Position numbers and translations under genes: made by a program. The notes beneath the pieces were generated by a model. The model was not told where the DNA came from and ran no database searches. It saw nothing but the letters and a program-made list of their open reading frames with translations. A DNA stretch of 64,000 nt, taken from NCBI GenBank assembly GCA_023015825.1, contig JALKAW010000001.1, forward strand, positions 1 to 64,000. The letters run 5' to 3'. Shown piece after piece: positions 36,488 to 46,208 of this stretch. Numbering within the stretch: the first letter of the stretch is position 1; every line of letters starts with the position of its first letter. Origin of the DNA: Flavobacteriaceae bacterium S0862. Its GTDB lineage: Bacteria > Bacteroidota > Bacteroidia > Flavobacteriales > Flavobacteriaceae.

Positions 36488-38014
36488 TTATTTATCTCCT
36501 AATTGTTCGAATTTAAAACGTTTATTTTCAGCAGGTTCATGTTCTTGAATCATAATTTTGGCTATTCTTTCAACAATGTCAGGGTGTTGGACTGCAAGAT
36601 TGTTTTGCTCTAAAATATCGTTTTCTAAATCGTATAATTCAATATCTAAATTACCATCAAAAATATTTTTACGTATACCTTTCCATTTTCCTAATCGTAC
36701 AGCTTGTTGCCCTTTGTAACTAGGAAATTCCCAATATAAAAACTCGTGAGGTTGTTGTTGTTCACCTAATAAAACAGGCTTAAAACTTAAACCATCAATA
36801 TTTTCAGGAGATTCAACCTCAGCAATATCACAAATGGTTGGCATCATATCATAAAATGCTGATATATGTTCACTTGTCGAACCAGCTTTAATTTTATTCG
36901 GCCAACTTGCAATAAGTGGAACTCTAATGCCACCTTCGTAGGTATAACCTTTGGTCTTTCCATAGCCATTTGAAAAAGGCTTTGAGCTTTCAAAAAACTC
37001 AAAATCTACACCTCCAGTATATGTTGGTCCATTATCACTTGAGAGAATAATTACGGTGTCTTCATAGATTCCTAGTTCTTTTAGGTTTTTTACGAGGTCA
37101 CCTAATTGATAGTCTAAATAGTCTATCATGGCTGCGTACGTCGCTCTTGGGTATCTATTAGGGAAGTACCCTTTGTCTCCAATATATGGCTCCTCATCGC
37201 CAAACAGCTTTCGGTATTTATCTACAAACTTTTTTGGTGCTTGTAAAGGTAAATGTGGCAATGGTGAAGCATAATACATAAAGAAAGCACTATCCTTATT
37301 TTTTGTTATAAAATCTATGGCTTTTTTATGTATGCGTTCAGGAGCGTAATCAGTTTGATTATACTTTGCATAACTTGCTTCATCAAAAGGGTCTGCAAGA
37401 GAATCTAGTTTAGTTCTTGGAGGAACTAATTCGTTATTAAGTATATCTTTTTCGGTATTTTCCCATAGGTGAGGAGGGTATAAATTATGCGCTTGACGTT
37501 GGCAATTATAACCATAGAAATAATCAAATCCTTGAAGTGTTGGTATGCCATCACTTTCTGGAGCGCCTAAACCCCATTTCCCAAATAACCCTGTTTTGTA
37601 ACCAGCTTTTTGAAGTTGATGCCCAATGGTAATAGTGTTGTTTGGTATTGGTCGCTGACCTTCTAAGCTTGGGTCTTCTGAAACTGCTGCATAATCCCAA
37701 ACGTTTCCTCGTTCGTTCCACTCGTCATTACCTCTAATATAAGCATGCCCTGAATGTTTTCCAGTTAAAAACATATAACGAGCAGGTGCACAAACTGGTG
37801 CGCCTGAGTAATGCTGTGTAAACAACATACCATTTTTTGCTAAGGCATCCATATTAGGTGTCTGTATTTTTTCCTGACCGTAAATACCAACTTCACCATA
37901 GCCTAAATCGTCGGCTAGAAAATAAATGATGTTGGGTTTCTTATTGGTTTCTTCTGAATTTTTACAGCCACAAATAAGAACTGTAACGAGCAATATTGAA
38001 AATAAATGCCTCAT
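36488..38014 (-). CDS. Sulfatase (formylglycine-dependent, arylsulfatase-like) lipoprotein
   Basis: A 508-residue sulfatase with a lipobox (LICGC, Cys17). The metal site DDLGYG follows shortly (about 35-40). The maturation motif CAPAR (CxPxR; Cys75 becomes formylglycine) sits in GAPVCAPARYMFLTGKHSG. Later metal residues include SSDNGP. It hydrolyses sulfate esters, likely of algal polysaccharide oligomers in a marine flavobacterium. Neither SusCD nor glycoside hydrolases adjoin, so it is not part of a full polysaccharide locus here. Maturation needs an anaerobic or FGE enzyme encoded elsewhere. Confidence 0.92.
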   Translation of the reverse strand: MRHLFSILLVTVLICGCKNSEETNKKPNIIYFLADDLGYGEVGIYGQEKIQTPNMDALAKNGMLFTQHYSGAPVCAPARYMFLTGKHSGHAYIRGNDEWNERGNVWDYAAVSEDPSLEGQRPIPNNTITIGHQLQKAGYKTGLFGKWGLGAPESDGIPTLQGFDYFYGYNCQRQAHNLYPPHLWENTEKDILNNELVPPRTKLDSLADPFDEASYAKYNQTDYAPERIHKKAIDFITKNKDSAFFMYYASPLPHLPLQAPKKFVDKYRKLFGDEEPYIGDKGYFPNRYPRATYAAMIDYLDYQLGDLVKNLKELGIYEDTVIILSSDNGPTYTGGVDFEFFESSKPFSNGYGKTKGYTYEGGIRVPLIASWPNKIKAGSTSEHISAFYDMMPTICDIAEVESPENIDGLSFKPVLLGEQQQPHEFLYWEFPSYKGQQAVRLGKWKGIRKNIFDGNLDIELYDLENDILEQNNLAVQHPDIVERIAKIMIQEHEPAENKRFKFEQLGDK

Positions 38015-38121
38015 GAATATTGGTTAGTGGTTTATGCTTTTCGAATATACAAATTAGATTAATACTTTTTAAATCCAATGTTTTGTTTGTAGTTAAAAAG
38101 CTTTTAAGCCTAAATAATTTT

Positions 38122-38129
38122 TATTTTTG
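38122..38129 (+). promoter_or_regulatory. Candidate -7 box of the SpoU gene
   Basis: TATTTTTG matches TAnnTTTG and ends seven bases before ATG 38137, so it supports that start over the upstream in-frame start at 38020. Confidence 0.45.
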
Positions 38130-38136
38130 TCTACCT

Positions 38137-38595
38137 ATGACTGATAATTTTGAAAACGAATATTTTGGTATTGGTATCCAAAATGGAAAGACACCTGAAA
38201 ATTTAGGCGTTCTTTGGAGGTCAGCTCAAAATTTAGGTGCAAGTTTTATTTTTACTATTGGCAATAGATATGCAAAACAAGCTTGTGATACGCATAATGC
38301 CGTTAAAGCTATGCCATATTTTCATTACGACACCTTTGAAGTTTTTTACAACCATTTGCCTAAAGGAGCGAGGTTAGTTGGTGTAGAATTAACCGAAGAA
38401 GCAGTAGGTTTAGAATCGTTTCACCACCCAAGACGTTGTGTATATCTGTTAGGTGCCGAAGATCATGGATTATCAAAAAAAGCTATCGAAAAATCACATC
38501 ATTTAGTAAAATTTCAATCCGAATTAAGTGTAAATGTATCTGTTGCTGGAAGTATTGTGATGTATGATAGAGGATTACATAAACCAAGAAGTTAA
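38137..38595 (+). CDS. SpoU/TrmH family RNA 2'-O-methyltransferase
   Basis: A 152-residue SPOUT methyltransferase with all three knot motifs: NLGVLWRSAQNLGASF (motif 1), CVYLLGAEDHGLS (motif 2) and LSVNVSVAGSIVMYDR (motif 3). It methylates the ribose of a tRNA or rRNA base; the exact target cannot be read from the sequence. It lacks an N-terminal substrate domain. I chose ATG 38137, since the alternative at 38020 would add 39 non-conserved residues across a -7 box. Its stop is 13 bases before the amidohydrolase ATG. Confidence 0.88.
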   Translation: MTDNFENEYFGIGIQNGKTPENLGVLWRSAQNLGASFIFTIGNRYAKQACDTHNAVKAMPYFHYDTFEVFYNHLPKGARLVGVELTEEAVGLESFHHPRRCVYLLGAEDHGLSKKAIEKSHHLVKFQSELSVNVSVAGSIVMYDRGLHKPRS

Positions 38596-38608
38596 AGAAT
38601 ATACCATT

Positions 38609-40336
38609 ATGAGAAAAATATTAATAATTATTGCTGTTTTAATTATTTCATGCAGTTCTAATCAGGAAAAAGAAATTGCAGATACCGTTGTCACTAATGC
38701 AAGAGTATATACTTTGAGTTGGGATGATCCTTCATTAGATGGGATTCCAGCACAAAATGCATCGATTAAAAATGGTGTCTGGCAACCTGATGCTCAAGCC
38801 CTTGCTATAAAAAATGGATTGATTCAATTTGTTGGTAAAACTGAAGAAGTACAAAACTATATTGGAGAAACTACTAAAATTATTGATGCTAAAAATGCTT
38901 TTGTGGTTCCGGGACTTATTGAATCTCATGGACATGTTCATGAAATTGGGGAAAAATCTGAAATGGTAGCTTTAAATAATCTGTCTGGAGATGAGATTAT
39001 TGAAGCAATATATCAAAAATCACTTCAAGTACCAGCTGGCGAGTGGATAATTGGTTATGGATGGGATGAAGCTGAATTTGCAAATGAATATCCTAATATG
39101 ATTGCGTTAAGTAATAAAGTAAAAAATCATCCTGTGGCATTGCAAGGCTTAAGAGGTTTTGGAGCTATGGGAAATGCTTTAGCTTTTGAATTGGCGCAGA
39201 TTACTACAAAAACTGTTGCAACCGATGGAGGAGAAATTTTGAAAGATGAAAAAGGCAATTTAAAATATGTTTTACTAAACCATGCAAAAAACCTGTTAGA
39301 TAATAAAATTCCTAAAAAGACATTAGAACAAAGAGTGAGAATTCTAAAGTATGGGCTAAACCATTTGGCTAGTCTAGGGTATACTACAGCGCATCATGCT
39401 GGAGTGGTAAAAGAATGGATGGAAGGTTATGAAGATTTAGATAGTAAAAACGAATTAATGTTAAGAACGCAAATTTTTGTAGCTGCCAGAATGCATAACA
39501 TTGAACTTGTTGAAGAATGGGTAGAAAAGGGACCAACAAGTAGCGATTCAGCTTTTTTACAAGTAAAAACGTTTAAAGCCTATTATGATGGTTCTTTAGG
39601 TTCACGAGGTGCGAACTTTTTGGAAGATTATAGTGATCAGTCTGGGCATAAAGGAGTAGCAAGTACAGATTATGGCTTTCATGAGGGTTTAATAAAGAAG
39701 GCTCTAGATGCTGGATTTCAATTAGCAATCCATTGTATTGGAGATAAAGCAAATCGTGAAGTTTTAGATTTATACGATGATTATTTTAAAGAGCATCCTG
39801 AATCTAGAGATTTACGACATCGTATTGAGCATGCACAAATTATTCACCCAGATGATTTTACTCGTTTTAAAGACTTAAATATTGTGGCTTCATTAGAACC
39901 TGGACATGCTGTCGAGGATATGCCTTGGGCCATAGATCGAGTTGGAGAAGAGCGCATTAAAGGAGGTTATGCTTGGCGCTCTCTTAGAAAAGCAGGAGCA
40001 ACAGTGATTTTTAATTCAGATTATGCTGGAACAGACCCAAGTTTTTTCTATGGTGCTTATTGTGCTATTACAAAGCAAAAAAGAGATGATGACAAACAGT
40101 GGTTTCCAGAACAAGCCTTTACACCAGAGGAAACTTTAAGAGCTTATACTATTTGGGCTGCTTATGCATCCAAGCAAGAACACTTAACTGGTACAATTGA
40201 AAAAGGGAAATGGGCAGATTTAACCTTTATGGATTTGGATGTTTTAAATATTGGTACGACAAACCCAAACCAACTCTTAAACGGTCAAATTTTAAAAACA
40301 ATGGTTAATGGAAACTTTGTTTTTGAAAAAAACTAA
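38609..40336 (+). CDS. YtcJ-type amidohydrolase lipoprotein (first of pair)
   Basis: A 575-residue metal-dependent hydrolase. The signal ends with lipobox IISC, so it is probably lipid-anchored. The HxH metal motif lies in GLIESHGHVHEIG; HCIGDKANREVLD and HRIEHAQIIHPDD supply further ligands, and FNSDYAGTDPS the late Asp. Substrates of the YtcJ group are unknown for most members (some cleave amide or formamide bonds). Paralogue: 41238-42965, same length after start choice. I chose ATG 38609; an earlier in-frame start at 38564 would overlap the upstream gene and hide the signal. Confidence 0.88.
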   Translation: MRKILIIIAVLIISCSSNQEKEIADTVVTNARVYTLSWDDPSLDGIPAQNASIKNGVWQPDAQALAIKNGLIQFVGKTEEVQNYIGETTKIIDAKNAFVVPGLIESHGHVHEIGEKSEMVALNNLSGDEIIEAIYQKSLQVPAGEWIIGYGWDEAEFANEYPNMIALSNKVKNHPVALQGLRGFGAMGNALAFELAQITTKTVATDGGEILKDEKGNLKYVLLNHAKNLLDNKIPKKTLEQRVRILKYGLNHLASLGYTTAHHAGVVKEWMEGYEDLDSKNELMLRTQIFVAARMHNIELVEEWVEKGPTSSDSAFLQVKTFKAYYDGSLGSRGANFLEDYSDQSGHKGVASTDYGFHEGLIKKALDAGFQLAIHCIGDKANREVLDLYDDYFKEHPESRDLRHRIEHAQIIHPDDFTRFKDLNIVASLEPGHAVEDMPWAIDRVGEERIKGGYAWRSLRKAGATVIFNSDYAGTDPSFFYGAYCAITKQKRDDDKQWFPEQAFTPEETLRAYTIWAAYASKQEHLTGTIEKGKWADLTFMDLDVLNIGTTNPNQLLNGQILKTMVNGNFVFEKN

Positions 40337-40396
40337 TTAAATGATAGAAATTATATTGAGATTAATAGTTATAACATATTGATTTATAATTATTCT

Positions 40397-40404
40397 TACC
40401 TTTG
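40397..40404 (+). promoter_or_regulatory. Candidate -7 box of the LuxR-type gene
   Basis: TACCTTTG matches the consensus exactly, seven bases before ATG 40412. A TTG lies 15 bases upstream. Confidence 0.45.
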
Positions 40405-40411
40405 ATTGCAT

Positions 40412-41182
40412 ATGAGTGAGCCTAATTTGAAGGATAGATATAAAGAGATTTTTAAGACGTATGATAGTTCTTCGCTTCGAACACATATTGAACGATTCAT
40501 AGAGCTTGATAAATATCTACCGTTTATTTCTACATTTTATTGTATAACAAATACTCAAAGTTTACAATTTGAATTTGTTAGCAAGAACAGTGTTTCATGT
40601 CTTGGTTTTAAATCAGAAGATTTGAAAATAAAAGGTATGGAGTTTTTTTGGGGAAGGATGCACCCTGACGATACTAATAGATGGTTGGATGCAATGAGTG
40701 ATTTAATGAAGTTTACTTTGTTAGAAATTCCAGATAATGAAAGAAAAAAGATGAGCTATACATGGAATTACAGATTAAAAAACAATAATAATTCTTATGT
40801 AAATGTTATTCAAAATACAACGCCTTTAGAATTTGATGCTAATAATAAACCAATAACTGGATTAGCACATTATACAGTTCTTGATGAGCAATCTTATTTT
40901 GCCGTAAATGCTTCAGCAAAAAAATTAAACTCGAGCAACGAATATGAAACTCTTTTCTTTAAGACTTATTCTCAAAAATTACTGTCTAATAGTATAACAA
41001 ATAGAGAAAGAGATATTATACGACTACTAATTTTAGGAAACTCAAGTAAACAAATAAGTAGCAAATTGCATATAAGTATTAGAACTGTTGATACTCATAG
41101 AAGTAATATTCTAAAAAAAATGAATGTATCATCTACTAATGAATTAATTGCAATTTTAAATGCTAACCCATCAGTTATTTAA
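40412..41182 (+). CDS. PAS-LuxR transcriptional regulator
   Basis: A 256-residue regulator. A PAS fold spans about residues 35-155 (FISTFYCITNTQSLQFEFVS and GMEFFWGRMHPDD). The LuxR helix-turn-helix is at about 192-250 (ITNRERDIIRLLILGNSSKQ, then HISIRTVDTHRSNILKKMNV). It has no receiver domain, so the PAS part is the likely input, perhaps binding a small ligand. ATG 40412 is preferred over a TTG six bases earlier. It lies between two paralogous amidohydrolases, convergent with the second, and could control them. Confidence 0.85.
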   Translation: MSEPNLKDRYKEIFKTYDSSSLRTHIERFIELDKYLPFISTFYCITNTQSLQFEFVSKNSVSCLGFKSEDLKIKGMEFFWGRMHPDDTNRWLDAMSDLMKFTLLEIPDNERKKMSYTWNYRLKNNNNSYVNVIQNTTPLEFDANNKPITGLAHYTVLDEQSYFAVNASAKKLNSSNEYETLFFKTYSQKLLSNSITNRERDIIRLLILGNSSKQISSKLHISIRTVDTHRSNILKKMNVSSTNELIAILNANPSVI

Positions 41183-41237
41183 TTAATATTACATAGTCGT
41201 AAATAGGACATAACTTTTTAATTTATATCACTGTAAT

Positions 41238-42965
41238 TTAATCTTCCTTTTCAAATACAACCTTACCATCAAAAATAGTCATTACAACTTCAGTGTTAAG
41301 AATAGCATCTTCATCAACGATCATTATATCTTGATTATAAATTACAAAATCGGCAAGTTTACCGACCTCAATAGATCCTTTAATGTCTTCTTCAAAAGCA
41401 CCATAAGCAGCATCTAAAGTATACGATTTTAATGCTTGTTCTCTCGTCATTTTTTGCTCTGGCTCATAACCTCCTTCAGGAGTGCCTTTTAATGTTTTTC
41501 GACTTACACTAGCATAAAAACTGGCTATTGGATTTAAAGGTTCCACAGGAACATCAGTCCCATTAACAATTGGAATGCCGCTTTGTAATAAATCTTGCCA
41601 CATATAAGCACCTTCCTTAATGCGTTTTTCTCCTAAACGATCGATTGCCCATGGTCTGTCCGACGACATATGTACTGCTTGCATTGCAGGAATTACTTGT
41701 AATTCTGCAAATCTTGGGATATCATCTGGATGTAAATGCTGTGCATGTTCTATTCTAAATCGGTGATCAGAATCGATCATAGATAATTCAGTCATTGCAG
41801 CTTCATAACGATCTAATATTTCTCTATTTGCACGATCGCCTATGGCATGAGAGCATACCTGAAAACCGTTTCGAAGCCCATTACGTGCTGTTTTATCTAC
41901 CATTTCCATTGGAAGCGTTTCAAGGCCAAAATGACCGGGTCTATCTGTATAAGATTCAAGTAACCAAGCGCCTCGATTTCCTAATGCACCATCACAATTT
42001 AATTTTATAGATCGAATAGTAAATCTATGATCAGGATCAATACTTGGTCCTTTTTCATACCATTCATTAAGAAGTTTTTCATCATTGCCAGTAAGCATTG
42101 CATAAATTCTAATATTCATATTGCCTTCAGCTTTCATACGATCGTAAAAAGCTATGGTTCCTCTTCCAATTCCTGCATCATGGAATCCTGTAATACCATT
42201 TTCGTAACAAGCTTCAATGGCTAAATTAAAGGCTTGGATATTTGATTCTGGTGTGTTAGCCGGAATATGTTTACCAATTAAGCCTCCAGCACGTTCACTA
42301 AAAATTCCTGTTGGTCTACCAGCTTGATCAACAATAACTTCACCGCCTTTCACTTCATAGTTTTTAACACCATCTGCAGATAACGAGATTAAGCCAGCAA
42401 TTTCCATGGCTTTTTCATTAGCAAAGCCAGCATGACCACTAGCATGTCTTAAATACACTGGATTATCGGGTGAGACTTCACTTAGTCTATGATGTGTTTG
42501 AAACCCTTTAACAGTGTATTCTGGTACGCTGTCCCATTTACTTTGATGCCAACCTCTTCCAGTAATCCATTCACCAGGTTCCGCCGTTTTAACACGTTCG
42601 GCTACCGCATCAATAATGTCTTGATAACTATTGGTATACATAAGATCTAGTTCAAGCTCATTATAACCCAATCCCATAAAATGTCCGTGGCCTTCTATTA
42701 AACCTGGTGTCATTGTTTTTCCTTCTAGGTCAATAAGTTCAGTTTGTTCGTTTTTAAAACTTTCGGCTTCTTCTAAGCTCCCAGCAAAAAGTATTTTATT
42801 GTCTTTAACAGCCACTGCTTCTACGGTTGCTTGATTAGAGTTTACGGTGTATATAGTTCCACCATGAACAATCATGGTAGCAGATTCTTTATTCGTATCA
42901 GAACAAGAACTAAAAAAAATAAGGGTAAATGCAATTGAAAAAAAACGTGAAAATCGTGATATCAT
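41238..42965 (-). CDS. YtcJ-type amidohydrolase lipoprotein (second of pair)
   Basis: A 575-residue paralogue of 38609-40336. The signal ends with SSC (lipobox FSSC) after start ATG 42965. Motifs: GLIEGHGHFMGLG (HxH), HAIGDRANREILDRY, HRFRIEHAQHLHPDD and NGTDVPVEPLNP. An in-frame start at 43028 would place 21 polar residues before the signal, so I reject it. It is likely exported and acts on a small amide or related compound. It is divergent from era. Confidence 0.88.
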   Translation of the reverse strand: MISRFSRFFSIAFTLIFFSSCSDTNKESATMIVHGGTIYTVNSNQATVEAVAVKDNKILFAGSLEEAESFKNEQTELIDLEGKTMTPGLIEGHGHFMGLGYNELELDLMYTNSYQDIIDAVAERVKTAEPGEWITGRGWHQSKWDSVPEYTVKGFQTHHRLSEVSPDNPVYLRHASGHAGFANEKAMEIAGLISLSADGVKNYEVKGGEVIVDQAGRPTGIFSERAGGLIGKHIPANTPESNIQAFNLAIEACYENGITGFHDAGIGRGTIAFYDRMKAEGNMNIRIYAMLTGNDEKLLNEWYEKGPSIDPDHRFTIRSIKLNCDGALGNRGAWLLESYTDRPGHFGLETLPMEMVDKTARNGLRNGFQVCSHAIGDRANREILDRYEAAMTELSMIDSDHRFRIEHAQHLHPDDIPRFAELQVIPAMQAVHMSSDRPWAIDRLGEKRIKEGAYMWQDLLQSGIPIVNGTDVPVEPLNPIASFYASVSRKTLKGTPEGGYEPEQKMTREQALKSYTLDAAYGAFEEDIKGSIEVGKLADFVIYNQDIMIVDEDAILNTEVVMTIFDGKVVFEKED

Positions 42966-43067
42966 GTTGGTTGGTTTTAGAGATTGTAAGTTACAATTTG
43001 CTTTAAGTGTTTTCCAAATATAACTCAAAAATTTTGGTTATTGAAAGCAATAAACAATTCAAGGTTG

Positions 43068-43075
43068 TAACTTTG
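43068..43075 (+). promoter_or_regulatory. Candidate -7 box of era
   Basis: TAACTTTG matches TAnnTTTG and lies 16 bases before the era ATG. No TTG sits at the usual distance. Confidence 0.45.
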
Positions 43076-43091
43076 CAACTAAATTTTAAAT

Positions 43092-43973
43092 ATGCATAAA
43101 GCAGGTTTTGTAAATATAATAGGGAATCCAAATGTTGGTAAATCTACTTTGATGAATGCCTTTGTTGGAGAAAAGTTATCTATTATCACTTCCAAAGCGC
43201 AAACTACTAGACATCGTATCTTAGGTATTGTGAATGGTGATGATTTTCAAATGGTATTATCAGATACGCCAGGAATAATCAAGCCAGCGTATGAACTGCA
43301 AGAATCGATGATGGGTTTTGTAAAATCAGCTTTTGAAGATGCTGATGTATTAATCTATATGGTTGAAATCGGTGAAAAAGAATTGAAGGATGAAGCTTTT
43401 TTTAATAAAATAACCAATTCAAAAACCCCTGTATTGCTACTTCTTAATAAAATTGACAACTCAAATCAAGAACAATTAGAAGAGCAAGCAGCCTTGTGGC
43501 AAAGTAAAGTTCCAAATGCTGAGTTTTTCCCAATTTCAGCATTAAAAGGTTTTAACGTAAAGGAAGTATTTAATAGAATTATTGAGCTTTTACCAGAATC
43601 GCCTCCTTTTTATCCAAAAGACCAATTAACTGATAAGCCTGAGCGTTTTTTCGTCAATGAAAAAATCAGGGAGAAAATTTTAATGCATTATAAAAAGGAG
43701 ATTCCTTATGCTGTTGAGGTTGATACTGAAGAATTTTTTGAAGAAGAAAACATTATTAGAATGCGCTCGGTAATTATGGTTGAAAGAGAAACCCAAAAAG
43801 GGATTCTTATTGGACATAAAGGCTCTGCATTAAAACGAGTAGGCGTTGAAGCAAGAAAAGACCTTGAGAAATTTTTTGATAAGAAAGTACATCTTGAACT
43901 ATATGTTAAGGTGAATAAAAACTGGCGAAGCAATAAAAACCAGCTAAAGCGCTTTGGGTATAATCAGAAGTGA
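43092..43973 (+). CDS. era: GTPase Era
   Basis: A 293-residue Ras-like GTPase with C-terminal KH domain. G1 GNPNVGKST (about 11-19), G3 DTPG, G4 NKID, and KH motif LIGHKGSALKRVGVEARKDLE (about 237-257). It binds 16S rRNA near its 3' end during 30S maturation. Full length for the family. A sister GTPase, der, is encoded 3 kb downstream. Confidence 0.97.
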   Translation: MHKAGFVNIIGNPNVGKSTLMNAFVGEKLSIITSKAQTTRHRILGIVNGDDFQMVLSDTPGIIKPAYELQESMMGFVKSAFEDADVLIYMVEIGEKELKDEAFFNKITNSKTPVLLLLNKIDNSNQEQLEEQAALWQSKVPNAEFFPISALKGFNVKEVFNRIIELLPESPPFYPKDQLTDKPERFFVNEKIREKILMHYKKEIPYAVEVDTEEFFEEENIIRMRSVIMVERETQKGILIGHKGSALKRVGVEARKDLEKFFDKKVHLELYVKVNKNWRSNKNQLKRFGYNQK

Positions 43974-44004
43974 TTTTAGATACTCTTTTTAGAATGAAAT
44001 ATTG

Positions 44005-44493
44005 TTAAAAAGAAACTTCATAGGCAGTATAATAAAGCTCATTATCTTTTACATCTTTTGCGTCTATAACATAAATATTAGTTGCTTCTCCTAAAAGTTT
44101 TAAAAAGCTTTTAAAGTTTGTGTTTAAAATATCTTCATAAGATATTATGTTTAAATCTTTTATTTTTAAAAATTTCTTTTTCGAGTGCTTAGGCGAACCA
44201 TAAATCAACACTAATTTACCACGTTCTACATGATTTGCACCATTAATTGCTGTATAAATTTTCCCTTTTTCGTTAACCCTAAATGAAATATGTTCTCCTT
44301 TTTCTTTTGGTATATTTTTACTAATAATATACGTTCTAATAATTAAATCATTTTCAATAAAAGATGAATTAACTAACATTTCTTTTTTCTCAGAATCTAA
44401 TAATAAAAATATATCATAATCCTGATCCTGATTAAACTGTGAAAAGCCTAAATTAGAAATGCAAAAAACTATAATTATTATAAATTTTTTCAT
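44005..44493 (-). CDS. Hypothetical exported protein
   Basis: A 162-residue protein with an N-terminal signal (FIIIIVFCISNLGFSQ, cleavage likely after SQ). The mature part is lysine-rich with alternating hydrophobics (mixed alpha/beta), has no cysteines and no motif I recognise. It is convergent with era (31 bases). Function unknown; it is a real gene because the signal peptide and length are coherent. Confidence 0.65.
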   Translation of the reverse strand: MKKFIIIIVFCISNLGFSQFNQDQDYDIFLLLDSEKKEMLVNSSFIENDLIIRTYIISKNIPKEKGEHISFRVNEKGKIYTAINGANHVERGKLVLIYGSPKHSKKKFLKIKDLNIISYEDILNTNFKSFLKLLGEATNIYVIDAKDVKDNELYYTAYEVSF

Positions 44494-44649
44494 TGTAATT
44501 ATTTACGATGTGTTCAAACACCAAAGTTAATACATTGTTGTTTTCCATATAAACATAATATTTAAAATTAAGTTGCGTGATTTTTATTAAAACTTATATG
44601 CCTGTAAGTTTATGTTTAATAAAACGACTCCTTACCAAAAGGAACAATA

Positions 44650-45633
44650 ATGCAAAAAATAACTACGCTTCTTATTCTAATAGCTTTAGTTGGATGTTCA
44701 AAAAACAATCCTGATACTGAGAAGATAATTGAAGAAAACGAATGGTTGGTTAATAAAGAAGATCTCTCAGGCTCCTTTACGATGTATCCTTTAGGAGATA
44801 ACCCAGAATATACAACCGTTGAAAATACCGATTTATCAAATTCTGAACGTGTTGGAGTCATGAGTTTTGGAAATGAAGTAAGAGTGTATCCATATCCTTA
44901 TACATTTGCAACTGAAATTATTAATGACCAATACCAATCTCAAAAATACGCCTTCACTTATTGTCCAATTACCAAAAGTTCTTTAGCTTATACAAGAACC
45001 AAAACACTTCGTGCTTCAGGTTATTTATACAAAAACAACATGGTGCCATGGGATGAAGATACCGAAACACTTTGGTCACAAATGCTTATAAGAGGCATTA
45101 AAGGTAATCGTATCAACCAAAGATTAAATGCACTTGCAGTTGTTGAGACCAGATGGGAAACCATTAAAAACTACTTTCCTAATGCTAAAGTGTTGAAAAC
45201 CATCGTGCCTTCTACTGGCAGAATCAATACATCTTCAAAAACAAACAAAAGTAATTTAAGGAACAGTAATTTACCAGATGATAGAGATTACGTTTATGGT
45301 ATTTTAGATGAAGATGATAATGTGACTATTTATCAATATAATGATTTTGCAAGCCAGAATAGATATGATATTACCCTTAGACAGTACAGTTATATTGTGT
45401 ATGGAAACGAATCGCACCAAATTATTAGTGCATTTGAAGTAGATGATTTTAATAATTATCAAACACTTGACGAAAGCGACTTTCCTTACGTTTTACAAGA
45501 TTTAAATGGTGTAAAATATAATGTATTGGGTGTTGGCACAAATGGTGAGACACTAAAAAAGCCTAAGTACGCTTATGTAGCCACATGGTGGGCTTTTGAT
45601 GATTTTTTCACCAACTTTACATTTCAGGAATAG
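44650..45633 (+). CDS. DUF3179 domain lipoprotein
   Basis: A 327-residue lipoprotein (lipobox LVGC, Cys16) with the DUF3179 pattern: EVRVYPYPYTFATEIIND, YCPITKSSLAYTRT, SGYLYKNNMVPWDEDTETLW and a Gly/Asn-rich centre. DUF3179 proteins are widespread but uncharacterised. ATG 44650 gives a proper signal peptide. Its stop is one base from the stop of the convergent membrane-protein gene. Confidence 0.85.
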   Translation: MQKITTLLILIALVGCSKNNPDTEKIIEENEWLVNKEDLSGSFTMYPLGDNPEYTTVENTDLSNSERVGVMSFGNEVRVYPYPYTFATEIINDQYQSQKYAFTYCPITKSSLAYTRTKTLRASGYLYKNNMVPWDEDTETLWSQMLIRGIKGNRINQRLNALAVVETRWETIKNYFPNAKVLKTIVPSTGRINTSSKTNKSNLRNSNLPDDRDYVYGILDEDDNVTIYQYNDFASQNRYDITLRQYSYIVYGNESHQIISAFEVDDFNNYQTLDESDFPYVLQDLNGVKYNVLGVGTNGETLKKPKYAYVATWWAFDDFFTNFTFQE

Positions 45634-45634
45634 A

Positions 45635-46132
45635 CTATTTACTATAAAGCAAACTATTCATAAAATTATGCAGTAGTACCATTTGATCTCTTCCAGTTGC
45701 TTTTCCTAAGCGACCTCCAAAATAAAGGGCAACCCATAAGACAATCATTAATATGGCGACAAATAATTGAATAGCAAAATCGGTTTTTAAAGTCCAATTG
45801 GTATATGCCCAAATTCCAAAGCCAATAAATAAACCAGCAACAATAAAGTGGAAAAACATGAACATAGTCCAAACGGTTGGATTAGGTCCAAACAAACCAA
45901 ACAAACGACTGGAATTTTTGTCAATTTCCATGATTTCTAAATGTAGTTGAGGTGACCAAAAATGTTCATCTGCCTTAGGTATTTTTATAAATACATGGTC
46001 GTCAACTCTAGAAACAATAAAATCCTTTTGAGTTTTTTTGGCTTCTTCAAAAACCTTTAAAACCTCTTGATTGTTTTTTTTAAGTTCAATTTTAAACCTT
46101 GGGCGTAAAACGATGTCATTTTCTAAAGACAT
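45635..46132 (-). CDS. Small membrane protein of unknown function
   Basis: A 165-residue protein. A soluble N-terminal part (about 1-85; FIVSRVDDHVFIKIPK) is followed by two hydrophobic segments (TMFMFFHFIVAGLFIGFG and LFVAILMIVLWVALYFG) with a short C-terminal tail. No known domain. It is divergent from der with 76 bases between and convergent with DUF3179. Confidence 0.7.
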   Translation of the reverse strand: MSLENDIVLRPRFKIELKKNNQEVLKVFEEAKKTQKDFIVSRVDDHVFIKIPKADEHFWSPQLHLEIMEIDKNSSRLFGLFGPNPTVWTMFMFFHFIVAGLFIGFGIWAYTNWTLKTDFAIQLFVAILMIVLWVALYFGGRLGKATGRDQMVLLHNFMNSLLYSK

Positions 46133-46184
46133 ATAAATTAAAATTATCTGATGAATTTACAGTTTTTTTTCAATAAGGAAACAC

Positions 46185-46192
46185 TACCTTTG
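46185..46192 (+). promoter_or_regulatory. Candidate -7 box of der
   Basis: TACCTTTG matches the consensus exactly and lies 16 bases before ATG 46209. Confidence 0.5.
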
Positions 46193-46208
46193 CAGAATAT
46201 TTTAAGAT

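Noticed and set aside
38020-38136. Longer N-terminus for the SpoU methyltransferase
   Set aside because: The extra 39 residues cross a TATTTTTG box and do not belong to the fold; ATG 38137 fits the SPOUT start.
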